This document shows, piece after piece, positions 25,971 through 34,790 of a stretch of 64,000 bases of DNA. The translations under genes were made by a program, and so were the position numbers. The DNA comes from Bacillota bacterium (GTDB taxonomy: Bacteria > Bacillota > Clostridia > Acetivibrionales > DTU013), in the NCBI GenBank assembly GCA_023433505.1, contig JAEZCO010000071.1:1-64000 (forward strand), in the 5' to 3' direction. The notes under the pieces are model-generated. The model was not told the DNA's origin. It saw only the letters and a program-made list of their open reading frames with translations, and made no database searches. Each line of letters starts with the position of its first letter. Within the stretch, counting starts at the first letter, position 1.

Positions 25971-28415
25971 TTATATTTTTAAACTTGTTTTTTCACCATT
26001 GTATTTTATTAATGCATCACGGCTTCTTTCCTGTTCACTCCCCTGCCCATGACCTTGTCTAACGGAAACCAATCCAAATTCTCTTTCCAAGGTCATTCCG
26101 GCAAATACTCCCTGACGTTTTAAAACCGTAACTTCTCTCAGCTCATCCTTCCAAATTAGTTTTGTCCACGCACATTCCGATTGTTCATAGCTGTATCCAT
26201 CCCCGGCATCTTCATAAATTTCAAATTCACCGTTGCTGCCAGGATATATTCTGATCTCCCATGGTGCATCCAACATATCCTGTGTATGCTGTACAACCGG
26301 TCCCATTGGTATGATTGATCCGGATTTTATAAAAAGAGGCATCCTGTCAAGCGGAGCAAATGCATTGATATACTGTCCGCCTTCATACTTTTCACCAGTC
26401 CAGAAATCATACCATTTGCATCCCGCTGGCAGGTATACAGTTCTGCTTTTAGCTATTCCCTCAATTTTGAGGTTTTCTTTTTCATAATACATTGGAAAGG
26501 CTACAGGGCAAACCATAATAGCAGGTCCAAACATATACTGGTCTGTTATATTCAGTACATTTTGATCCTGCTCGAAATCAAAACATAAGCTTCTCATCAT
26601 TGTATAATTTTTATGGGAAACCATTCCTGCAACAGAGTAAATATAAGGCAGCAGTCTATATCTCAAATGATTGAATTTTATAAGCGTATCGTAGAATATA
26701 TCTCCCGGTTCTCCAAAACACCATATATTCTTTGAAATGTCCGTACCATGAGAACGAAAAACAGGTAAAAATGCGGCAAGCTGAAACCACCTGACATAGA
26801 GTTCCCGGTAGCCGGCATCCTCCGTACCTGATGGATAATCTCCCGCATGCCACCAGCACTCTTCCCGCTTGTCATGAACAAAAAAAGCTCCAATATCCAC
26901 CGTCCAATTTGAGTGTCCGGTAATACAGAAATTAAGCCCATCGGCAACATGTCTTCGCAGTACTTCCCATTTTGCCGTAATGTCACCGGACCAAACAACC
27001 GTGCCATATCTCTGAAGCCCCGGATAACAGGCACGGGTCAGATTTAGCACCCTCTTATCTTTATGGGTGGCTCGCATACCTTCATAAATGGCTATGGCAT
27101 TTAACAATGGATACAGATTAATGTATTCAGGATCAATAGTGTATTTATATTCCTCTACATCCAAAGAGATTCTCTTAAAGTATTCTTCTCTGAATTTTGT
27201 AGCCCTCATTCCATCAAAAGGTTCTGTGCCATCGCACCACCAACCATCGATTCCATATTTGAGCAACCCTTCTTGAATTTGCTTCCAATGCAGCTCTCTT
27301 GCCTCTTTTATAAACATATTGATATTGCTCTTATTGTTGAGAAGGAATCCGCGATCAAGCATTTCCTGATGGTTTGGTCCATAGTTCATTATATGGGTCC
27401 ATACAGAGATTACCAGCTTTATATCCTTCTGATGCAATTCTTTCAGCAATGTTTCAGGATCAGGATATCTTTCAGGGTCAAACCTCTTTTCACCCCACTG
27501 TTCCCCTGGCCAATACTTCCAATCCTGTACAATAACGTCAATCGGTATACTCCTCTCTCGATAGCCTCTGGCTACATTGACAAGCTCCTCCTGCGTTTTA
27601 TAATGCTCCTTGGACTGCCAATAGCCATAAGCCCATTTCGGAAGCATCGCAGCGCTTCCGGTCAGGCTGCGTATCCGCGCTACCAACTCATCAAACTTAG
27701 GTCCATAAATGAAAAAGTAGTCCATTTCATCTTCAACTTCTGACCAGAAATAGGAGCCCTGTTCATCATCATGAAAGGCAGAGAATGAACAGGTATTAAA
27801 AAAGAAAGCATATCCTCTGCTTGAAAACATAATTGGCATGGGCAGCTTCCTATTCTGCTGATAAAGTGTTTGTGATTTTCCTCTATAGTTAAGTATGCCA
27901 TCCTCATGCTGCCCTAATCCATAAATGGCTTCTCCGGTGGAAAACTCGAACTCCAGCTTGGTGGAGTATGCTTTTCTCAGAAATTCCTTCTTTCCATTAT
28001 GTGTAATTGAATTGAAGCTAAATCCGGTTTGCTCCATACTGCTATTTTCTTCAGTATCGAAAATATATTTTTCAACCTCAATTTCATCCAGCCACTTTCC
28101 GCCCCGTTCAGGCTCTTTAACTAATAGTTCTGCAGCTGAATACCAAGAAAAAGCAGCCGTGTCTTTCTTTATTTGAAGTTTGACTTTTTCAGAAGTAATC
28201 ACTAGAGTCTGATCGTCTTCATAATGTTTCCAGTAAATATTCTTTAACGGTTTTCCTGCTATCATCAAGCTGTTACCATCAAAAAACGACTCCCTGCAGG
28301 TGTACCTTATCCTGAATACATCTTTCTCCCATAGTTCCAGCAGTATTTTCCCGCCGTTGTCCAGTTCAAGCATCATACCATTGTTGTTATATATATAATT
28401 ATTAATAACTCTCAT
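25971..28415 (-). CDS. GH31 alpha-glycosidase (alpha-xylosidase/alpha-glucosidase family)
   Basis: The 814-residue protein shows the full GH31 plan: an N-terminal beta-sandwich (1-~255) with GEAIYGLGQHEDG at 161-173, and a barrel from ~255. Asp395 in YGIDGWWCDGTEPF is the expected nucleophile and Asp478 in VVWSGDITAKWEVLR the acid/base. A FRSHGTD-type segment near 550 and C-terminal sandwiches follow. The WWCDGTEP form and DITAKW are common in alpha-xylosidases, but GH31 specificity is hard to predict. There is no signal peptide. It follows the unit B binding-protein gene after a hairpin (28460-28497). Confidence 0.92.
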   Translation of the reverse strand: MRVINNYIYNNNGMMLELDNGGKILLELWEKDVFRIRYTCRESFFDGNSLMIAGKPLKNIYWKHYEDDQTLVITSEKVKLQIKKDTAAFSWYSAAELLVKEPERGGKWLDEIEVEKYIFDTEENSSMEQTGFSFNSITHNGKKEFLRKAYSTKLEFEFSTGEAIYGLGQHEDGILNYRGKSQTLYQQNRKLPMPIMFSSRGYAFFFNTCSFSAFHDDEQGSYFWSEVEDEMDYFFIYGPKFDELVARIRSLTGSAAMLPKWAYGYWQSKEHYKTQEELVNVARGYRERSIPIDVIVQDWKYWPGEQWGEKRFDPERYPDPETLLKELHQKDIKLVISVWTHIMNYGPNHQEMLDRGFLLNNKSNINMFIKEARELHWKQIQEGLLKYGIDGWWCDGTEPFDGMRATKFREEYFKRISLDVEEYKYTIDPEYINLYPLLNAIAIYEGMRATHKDKRVLNLTRACYPGLQRYGTVVWSGDITAKWEVLRRHVADGLNFCITGHSNWTVDIGAFFVHDKREECWWHAGDYPSGTEDAGYRELYVRWFQLAAFLPVFRSHGTDISKNIWCFGEPGDIFYDTLIKFNHLRYRLLPYIYSVAGMVSHKNYTMMRSLCFDFEQDQNVLNITDQYMFGPAIMVCPVAFPMYYEKENLKIEGIAKSRTVYLPAGCKWYDFWTGEKYEGGQYINAFAPLDRMPLFIKSGSIIPMGPVVQHTQDMLDAPWEIRIYPGSNGEFEIYEDAGDGYSYEQSECAWTKLIWKDELREVTVLKRQGVFAGMTLEREFGLVSVRQGHGQGSEQERSRDALIKYNGEKTSLKI

Positions 28416-28459
28416 ATTAATTCCCCTAATATCTGGAATAGTCTGTATGTACTATTGTT

Positions 28460-28497
28460 AATATATACCGACAGCTATAAAGCTGCCGGTATATATT
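28460..28497. terminator. Hairpin between binding-protein gene and GH31 gene (terminator or mRNA stabiliser)
   Basis: ATATATACCGACAGCT pairs with AGCTGCCGGTATATAT over a short ATA-containing loop, one mismatch. No T tract follows in either direction, so it more likely protects the 3' end of the binding-protein message than ends transcription fully. Confidence 0.6.
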
Positions 28498-28528
28498 AAT
28501 TCAACTAATTAAGCACTTTCAATTTTAC

Positions 28529-30103
28529 TTATTTCTTTTGTGCCAAGAATGCGTCAACCTGCTTTTGCATATCGGCAACGATAGCATCTGTTCCTGCATC
28601 CTTCAGCTTGGATACCAGATCTGCTACAGACTTGTCTACATCCTTGACAACACCAAATGACAGTGGTTTTGCCAATTCGGCTACAAGCTGGTCTCTCTTT
28701 GCCAATTCATTCTTAACATTATCGGTATTGAAGAACAATCCGTCAAGCGGATTGACTGTACCCATCTGTTGGGCAAACTCGCCTTCCTTGACCCAGAAGC
28801 CTTCAGGATATAAAGGAGTAGGCCTCATGAACTGGGGCTTCCACCAAGACCATTGTCCTGTCCAGTTAAGGTAGTTGCTGGTCTGTGCGTCAATGCCAGC
28901 CGGAAAATCTGCAGCTTCGCCGTTGAGTACATAGGTCTTGTCAAGTATGCCATACATTACCGCATCATAGAAATCTTTATCGGTCTCCATCAGTTCACAG
29001 AATATCAGAGCCCTTTCGGGATTCGCAGCGTTTTTGTTGATACAGAAAACATTCGCCAGCGGCGTTCTGTTATAGTACTTTTTATCAGGGTACATAAGAG
29101 ATGTGTCATTTTCCCAGGAAGCATCCTTCCACCAGTTTTCCTTAGGCATATTTGAAGCCTCATGGTTACCGACATTGACAATACTCTGGCCATTGTTCCA
29201 ATAAGAGTTTGTATCCGTTTTATCAACCATGGCATCCTTGGGTATATATCCTTTTTCATACCAAACCCTTGAATATTTGGAAGCTTCCAGATATATCGGA
29301 AGTGTTTCAACCGGTACAATAGTGCATTTCGGGTCGTTCATACTGAAAACAAAGCCATGAGACAGGACAGCATATTCATCCCTAACCGTTAAAAGAGAAA
29401 GCACCGGGTTTCCCCATCCGTCATTCTGGTTGGGAAATACATTCTTCATTCCAGGATACGATGCCTGTAAATCTCCAAGGAATTTATCATAATCCTCTAT
29501 CGTTTTGATAGAATCCTTTGTAACATTTATATTCGCTTTCTTGACCAAATCTGCACGATATCTGAGTACCGGCCTGGTATTCTGTGCCATTGTCCAAGGC
29601 ATTGCTATGATATTTCCATTGGAAGTAGCCGCATTTAATACACCTGTCTGCTGATACTTTTCATACAAGACTGGTGCATACTTTGGAAGGAGATCATTCA
29701 AAGCCTTATAAGTACCTGCTGCTGATAATGCCGGGAATGCAAGCCAGTCACCGTCAAAGTTGCCATCCCAGTTGTCACCCGAGGCTGACATCACAGAAAG
29801 CTTGTCTTTGTAATCCGCCCATCCAATAAAGCCAATTTCGAATTTGGCATTGAGCTGATCCTTGAACTTTTCAGACAAAGCTGTCCAAACTTCATCTGCC
29901 GCAGAGGGTTTGTCTCCACCAAAAAAGAACTTTAGGGTTACTTCATTAAGCGCCGGCTCAGTTGCCTGAGCTGCTGTTACAGCTGCTGTTGTCGCAGTTG
30001 CTGTTGTTTGAGCCACCTTTTGTGTACCGCAGCCTGCAAATATCGATACCATGAGCACCAATACGAGAACAAAAGCTGGTAGAGTAGAAACCTTTCTTTT
30101 CAT
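28529..30103 (-). CDS. Sugar ABC transporter substrate-binding lipoprotein (LplA type, DUF3502 C-terminus), unit B
   Basis: The ATG at 30103 has AAGGAGAGG upstream and is preferred over an in-frame start 18 bases earlier. The 524-residue protein has a lipoprotein signal ending in VSIFAGC, an Ala/Thr-rich linker, and a family 1 solute-binding fold. A DUF3502-like end includes GTDAIVADMQKQVDAFLAQ. It is the counterpart of the unit A protein at 10199-11770; long segments (VDKT..NSYW, NRTPLAN, KTYVLNGEAA, WWKPQFMRP) match. It should bind the oligosaccharide that unit B enzymes (GH31, GH39, GH38) then degrade. Confidence 0.92.
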   Translation of the reverse strand: MKRKVSTLPAFVLVLVLMVSIFAGCGTQKVAQTTATATTAAVTAAQATEPALNEVTLKFFFGGDKPSAADEVWTALSEKFKDQLNAKFEIGFIGWADYKDKLSVMSASGDNWDGNFDGDWLAFPALSAAGTYKALNDLLPKYAPVLYEKYQQTGVLNAATSNGNIIAMPWTMAQNTRPVLRYRADLVKKANINVTKDSIKTIEDYDKFLGDLQASYPGMKNVFPNQNDGWGNPVLSLLTVRDEYAVLSHGFVFSMNDPKCTIVPVETLPIYLEASKYSRVWYEKGYIPKDAMVDKTDTNSYWNNGQSIVNVGNHEASNMPKENWWKDASWENDTSLMYPDKKYYNRTPLANVFCINKNAANPERALIFCELMETDKDFYDAVMYGILDKTYVLNGEAADFPAGIDAQTSNYLNWTGQWSWWKPQFMRPTPLYPEGFWVKEGEFAQQMGTVNPLDGLFFNTDNVKNELAKRDQLVAELAKPLSFGVVKDVDKSVADLVSKLKDAGTDAIVADMQKQVDAFLAQKK

Positions 30104-30164
30104 AATACCTCTCCTTTTCATTTTTTATTATACCATACAGCCAATAGCTGCTATAGTCACCCTT

Positions 30165-31049
30165 TCACCCTTTCACTGCACCGATCATTATTCCTTTAAT
30201 AAAATATCTCTGAAGGAATGGGTAAAGGAAAACAATCGGACCGATAGTGATAATCCCCATTGCCATTTTGACGCTTTCCGTCGGAAGTGAAACATAAAGC
30301 CTGTTGATTTCACTAATATTCGGTGAGGACTTTATGAAATCCACATTTGAAATAATTGTCCTTAGCAGCATTTGAAGCGGCTGCTTTTCCACTTTGTCTA
30401 TTAGCATAAGACCAAGCCACCAGTCATTCCAGTAACCTAGCGCTGTAAATAGCGCAACCGTTGCTATAGCCGGCTTTGCCAGTGGCAGCATGATCCTGAA
30501 AAAAATGCCTAACTCCGTTGCTCCATCTATTTTTGCAGATTCATACATTTCCTCCGGGATGGATTTCATAAAATTTCTAAGGAGGAAAATATTCCAACCA
30601 CTTGCCAGATAAGGTACTATAAGCGCTAAAATATTGTTTTTCAAATGAAGATAGTTTACACATACTATGTACCAAGGCACCATACCGCCACTAAAAAGTA
30701 TGGGAATCAATGAGTAAAATGATAATAGGTTCATATACCTCAGATTTTTCCGAGAAAGGCTGTAACCCATCATTGAATTTATCAATACACTTAAAATTGT
30801 TCCAAACAATGACACAATGATTGTAATTTCATATGCTTTCCCGATTCTACTAAAATCCGCAAACAAAATCTTATATGCCAGATAACTTACATGCTTCGGA
30901 AACAGCCTATAACCATACTTTATAATATCCTCCTGAATACTCAAAGAACCGGATATTGATAGGAAAAAGGGTAATATGCATAAAATTGCAAATACCGCAA
31001 CTGCAGAATAACAGATCACATTTAAAGTATTAACTCTTCTAGTCTTCAC
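30165..31049 (-). CDS. Carbohydrate ABC transporter permease (YtcP/MalG type), unit B
   Basis: I take GTG at 31049 as the start, with AAAGGGGTGA six bases upstream. A longer in-frame start (TTG at 31088) has no site and would overlap the upstream gene. The 294-residue product has about six membrane spans and an EAA loop (YESAKIDGATELGIFFRIML). It ends with IKGIMIGAVKG, identical to its unit A counterpart. It pairs with the permease encoded just upstream. Confidence 0.92.
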   Translation of the reverse strand: MKTRRVNTLNVICYSAVAVFAILCILPFFLSISGSLSIQEDIIKYGYRLFPKHVSYLAYKILFADFSRIGKAYEITIIVSLFGTILSVLINSMMGYSLSRKNLRYMNLLSFYSLIPILFSGGMVPWYIVCVNYLHLKNNILALIVPYLASGWNIFLLRNFMKSIPEEMYESAKIDGATELGIFFRIMLPLAKPAIATVALFTALGYWNDWWLGLMLIDKVEKQPLQMLLRTIISNVDFIKSSPNISEINRLYVSLPTESVKMAMGIITIGPIVFLYPFLQRYFIKGIMIGAVKG

Positions 31050-31062
31050 AAAATCACCCCTT

Positions 31063-32040
31063 TTAAAATAATGATGAGTCTTTTTCAAGCTTACGCGTTA
31101 GCGCATTACTTCCAATTACACACAGGAATGACATTATGGATTGTGTAAAGCCTGCAGCCGAAGCCATGCCTATATCCGAAGTGAGTCTCAGACTCCTGTA
31201 TACAAAAACATCGATTACATCCGTGGTAGAGTAAAGCATTGGATTATCATTCAGGATGGCATAAAACATCCCAAAATCAGCATTAAATATCCTTCCCACC
31301 TGAAGAAGCGTCATAATTACAATTGTAGGTCGCAGTAGAGGAATGCTTATACGGAACAGCTGCTGCCATCTGGAGGCCCCATCAATTTCCGCCGCCTCAT
31401 AATATGTTGTATCTATTCCAGATAATACAGACAAATACACCACGCTTCCATATCCTGTATTTTTCCATCGTGCGATTAACATCAGCACAAACGGCCAAAT
31501 TACAGCATTTGTAAGAAAATCAATTTTGGGAATTCCGATAGCACCCAGCAGTAAATTTAAGGAGGAACCATTAGACGTCAATACATTATATGAAAATACA
31601 CCCACTACGATCCAGGACATGAAAAATGGTAATAATGTCAGGGACTGTGTTACTTTTTTAAAAAATTTTGCCTTTATTTCATTCAGGGCAAGTGCAAATC
31701 CAACCTCAAACACAATACCCGACAATATGAAAAAGGAATTTAGCAGCAAGGTATTTTTAATCGCCCTAATTGAAGCCTCGGAAGAAAAAAGGAATTTAAA
31801 GTTGTTAAATATTGGGTTTGACCAGTCACTTCCCACTATACCTTTGTCAAATGTGAAATTTTTAAAGGCTATTATCAGACCGAATAATGGCAGATAATTA
31901 AAAAGAAATAATAAAATGACTGCAGGAAGCGCTATAAGATAAAGCGAGCCATTCTTGTATAATTCTTTTATTATAATACCTGTCTTTGAATTTGCTTTGG
32001 AAATATTAATTTTTGCAACTGGGTTAAGCTTATTATTCAT
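31063..32040 (-). CDS. Carbohydrate ABC transporter permease (LplB/MalF type), unit B
   Basis: This 325-residue permease has six predicted spans, an EAA loop YYEAAEIDGASRWQQLFRIS and the LplB-family start segment LYLIALPAVILLFLFNYLPL. Both it and its unit A counterpart end in Asp-Ser-Ser-Leu-Phe. It is the first gene of unit B, preceded by the block shared with unit A and by phased repeats. The divergent AraC-type regulator gene starts 276 bp away on the other strand. Confidence 0.92.
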   Translation of the reverse strand: MNNKLNPVAKINISKANSKTGIIIKELYKNGSLYLIALPAVILLFLFNYLPLFGLIIAFKNFTFDKGIVGSDWSNPIFNNFKFLFSSEASIRAIKNTLLLNSFFILSGIVFEVGFALALNEIKAKFFKKVTQSLTLLPFFMSWIVVGVFSYNVLTSNGSSLNLLLGAIGIPKIDFLTNAVIWPFVLMLIARWKNTGYGSVVYLSVLSGIDTTYYEAAEIDGASRWQQLFRISIPLLRPTIVIMTLLQVGRIFNADFGMFYAILNDNPMLYSTTDVIDVFVYRSLRLTSDIGMASAAGFTQSIMSFLCVIGSNALTRKLEKDSSLF

Positions 32041-32104
32041 ACCAATATCCTATTCATCTAATATTTTTATTGAAATCACCAGCAATTCAACTGTAAACCG
32101 GGAA

Positions 32105-32192
32105 GCAAATTTTTGATAGTTCGAATTTTATTTTTCTTGTTCTTAAATGCAAAAAGGCATATTCAAATTTTGAAAAAGCACTTCAAATTTTG
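32105..32192 (-). promoter_or_regulatory. Putative AraC-type operator/promoter region of unit B
   Basis: CAAATTTTTGATAGTTCGAA (32106-32125) matches the unit A block with one insertion and one change. TTCGAATTTT at 32120 is followed by TTCAAATTTTG at 32162 and again at 32182, spaced 42 and 20 bp, with a degenerate copy near 32140. So recognition half-sites recur at about two-turn intervals. The region lies between unit B and its divergent AraC-type regulator gene and could serve both. Confidence 0.65.
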
Positions 32193-32316
32193 CTAAACCG
32201 TCTTCAATGGAGTTCTTTTCTATTGAAAACAGATATTTTGTATAATAAAATAGAAATAATAAATATAATCCTTTCAAAAGGATCTAAATATTACTAAGGG
32301 TTTGTGAGGGTTATGG

Positions 32317-34626
32317 ATGATATCTTTAAAGCAAGCTTCAAAAAACCTTTTTTCAAATCACAGATATTACATCAAAATCCTGCTGTCGTTGATCATTTTG
32401 GTAGCACTTTCTACTTTGCTGATTTCCATCATATTTACAAGCATTTTTATCAAGGATATTGGGGATCAGCTGGCAACAGACAATATAAATAATATAAACA
32501 GGGTATGCAGCGAGTTTGACAATATATTTTACCAGTTGAGGCAATTGAATTCAAATCTAAGGCAATCGCCTGATGCAACAGATTTTCTCAATTCGGCCTC
32601 AACTGATTTTTATGTTGTGAATAGGGCTGATATTTATGCAAACAAGACTAAAAACCTAAGTCAATATTTAAATTCGATTATTTTATATAATAAAAATACA
32701 GAGCTTGTAATCAACACATCCAGATCCGGAGTGGACATACAGCAATTCATCAGGAACGAGACTTATAAGTTCAGCTTGTTGGGAAAAATAAAGCTTGTTC
32801 AAAGTAAAGTCAAGCAGGCCAATTCATCTGATTCACCCGTGCAAAACATGCCTTCAGTATTATTTACAGAGTATACCGTTGACGGAGTGCTAAGTACGGC
32901 AATTATAATGGTAACTGACCGTGAAGAAATAGAAAAGAAGTTATTTTCAAATATGAAAGACAGTGTTATTGTCTGTGACAATAACGGGAAGGTCGCTTTC
33001 AGTTCCAACAACCATAGTAAAGCCGATTCAATAGCAAATGAAGCATATTTTGGCAGAATAAAAGCAGCCGGCAAGCCCTTTGGAAATTTTCAAGCTACTA
33101 ATGATAATATGGTAATAACCTATACAAAAAGCAGTGAGACTGATCTTTATATTATAAACTTAAGATCTATGGACAGTTTTACAAATATAATAAGAAAAAA
33201 GGAACTTACACTGATAGTTATCAGTGCAGCTATTTTACTGGTGCTGATTTTAATAAGTCTCATGCTTTCACGGAATATTTATACACCTGTCAGGAAAATC
33301 ACTGAAAAGCTTACAAATTCATTTAGTTCTTCAAAGGTCTCAAGCTCGTCAACCGGGGAATTTGCTTTTATTTCAGATGTTTTTGAGGGTACTCTCAAAG
33401 AGTTGTCTTCTCTTCAATTCAAGTCTGAAGATATCAATAACAGACTCAAGGAGGATTTTTCCCGTCGACTGCTTAAAAACGGGATGCGGTCAGATATGAC
33501 ACGCAATGCTACAGCTAATTTCAAATTTAATATTCAATTAAAAAACATAATCCTTGTTTGTATAAGAATTGACAATTATCATAAGCTTGATAGTATGGAA
33601 AAATTTACTTTTGAATCAACCTTTTGCAGATTTGCTCCTGAATTGCTGGCAAATGATTTTTTATGTGAAGCAGTTAATATGTATGAGGGAGAGATTGCTT
33701 TTCTCCTTAATTATAAAAACACAACTGAAAACAGTTTTAATGATCTGGTTAATGCCATGGACAATATCCGGACCATTACGCAGAGAACTCTTCAAACTAC
33801 GATAACAGTTGGAATCGGCGGCTTTTCAGAAAGCCTTGCTGACTGTAATTCAGCTTATCAAAAGGCAAGAGAGGTCGCAAAGCATAGATTTGTACTTGGT
33901 TTAAACAAAACGATCTACCAAAAATTCCTTGATGAAAATCTTTCTTCTAAAGCAAGTATCCCTGAAGAACTCGAAAACAGGTTGATCTCATCTATAAAGC
34001 ATAATGACAGAAGCCTCTATATGGAAAGCTTGAGAAACATCATAGCACAATTGGAAAAATGTAATTATTCGGATGCGGTTTCTTCACTTTTTCAAATAAT
34101 TACAGATTGCATAAAAACAATAAGCCAGATAACAAGCCAGGATAATAATAATCTATATTTAAGCTTTGATGAGTTCAGCAGGATTTTTTCCAATCTTGAA
34201 ACCCTTGACCAGGCATATGATTGGCTGGTAGAAATATTTGAAAAGTACCAGCAGATTCTTGAGGGCATTAACCAGTTAAAAAACAATAAGCATCATAAGA
34301 TAGTTGAAAATATGCAGACATACATCAACAATAATTTCCATGATGTCAATATCTGTGTTGAATCAGTAGCTGAAGCTGCCAACTACACCTCATACTATTT
34401 TTCAAAGATTTTCAAGGACATTACCGGCTTGAACGTCAATGACTATATCCGACAGTTGAGAATTAACAAAGCAAAGGAGTTACTCAGCAGATCTGACATA
34501 AAGATAAATGACATAGCTGAGGCTGTTGGCATTCCAAACGCAAGCCATTTTTATACCATCTTTAAAAAGGATGTAGGCTTGACACCTTCAGCATACAGAG
34601 CGTTTGTCACTTCCAACAGCAAGTAG
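32317..34626 (+). CDS. Membrane-bound AraC-family transcriptional regulator, unit B
   Basis: The 769-residue protein mirrors the unit A regulator: a span at ~21-43, an outer sensor region to ~300, a second span at ~300-322, and a degenerate GGDEF/CdaR-like part (TTITVGIGGFSESLADCNSA, then YQKAREVAKHRF). A C-terminal AraC domain (~665-765) contains NYTSYYFSKIFKDITG and SHFYTIFKKDVGLTPSAYR. A GAGGG site precedes the ATG. Unlike the unit A regulator it is divergent from the transporter genes. Terminator 34741-34790 closes it. It most likely senses an external sugar or a loaded binding protein and activates unit B. Confidence 0.9.
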   Translation: MISLKQASKNLFSNHRYYIKILLSLIILVALSTLLISIIFTSIFIKDIGDQLATDNINNINRVCSEFDNIFYQLRQLNSNLRQSPDATDFLNSASTDFYVVNRADIYANKTKNLSQYLNSIILYNKNTELVINTSRSGVDIQQFIRNETYKFSLLGKIKLVQSKVKQANSSDSPVQNMPSVLFTEYTVDGVLSTAIIMVTDREEIEKKLFSNMKDSVIVCDNNGKVAFSSNNHSKADSIANEAYFGRIKAAGKPFGNFQATNDNMVITYTKSSETDLYIINLRSMDSFTNIIRKKELTLIVISAAILLVLILISLMLSRNIYTPVRKITEKLTNSFSSSKVSSSSTGEFAFISDVFEGTLKELSSLQFKSEDINNRLKEDFSRRLLKNGMRSDMTRNATANFKFNIQLKNIILVCIRIDNYHKLDSMEKFTFESTFCRFAPELLANDFLCEAVNMYEGEIAFLLNYKNTTENSFNDLVNAMDNIRTITQRTLQTTITVGIGGFSESLADCNSAYQKAREVAKHRFVLGLNKTIYQKFLDENLSSKASIPEELENRLISSIKHNDRSLYMESLRNIIAQLEKCNYSDAVSSLFQIITDCIKTISQITSQDNNNLYLSFDEFSRIFSNLETLDQAYDWLVEIFEKYQQILEGINQLKNNKHHKIVENMQTYINNNFHDVNICVESVAEAANYTSYYFSKIFKDITGLNVNDYIRQLRINKAKELLSRSDIKINDIAEAVGIPNASHFYTIFKKDVGLTPSAYRAFVTSNSK

Positions 34627-34740
34627 TAAAATACTTTATCCAAATATTCTCAAAGCACAACCAGACAAAGAAGTGCAAAACATTGATTATTACTGGTTTG
34701 CAAAGGCGTATTTTCATTTTTTGTGTGCAAAATTCAGCAT

Positions 34741-34790
34741 ACGGCCCCCATAAAAATAATGACCATTATTTTTATGGGGGCTGCCGTTTT
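34741..34790 (+). terminator. Strong intrinsic terminator between convergent genes
   Basis: ACGGC, CCCCATAAAAATAAT and their complements form a >20-bp hairpin with a GACC loop (34741-34787), followed on the plus strand by TTTTATTT. It ends the regulator message from the left. The hairpin directly abuts the stop codon of the binding-protein gene on the other strand (34789), so it probably also forms the 3' end of that message. Confidence 0.85.

Noticed and set aside
31050..31088. Longer start for the unit B YtcP-type permease
   Set aside because: It would use TTG without a ribosome binding site and overlap the upstream gene; GTG 31049 has a good site.
34627..34740. Possible small gene between the unit B regulator and its terminator
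   Set aside because: No start with a ribosome binding site and no frame of useful length; it is a 3' untranslated region.
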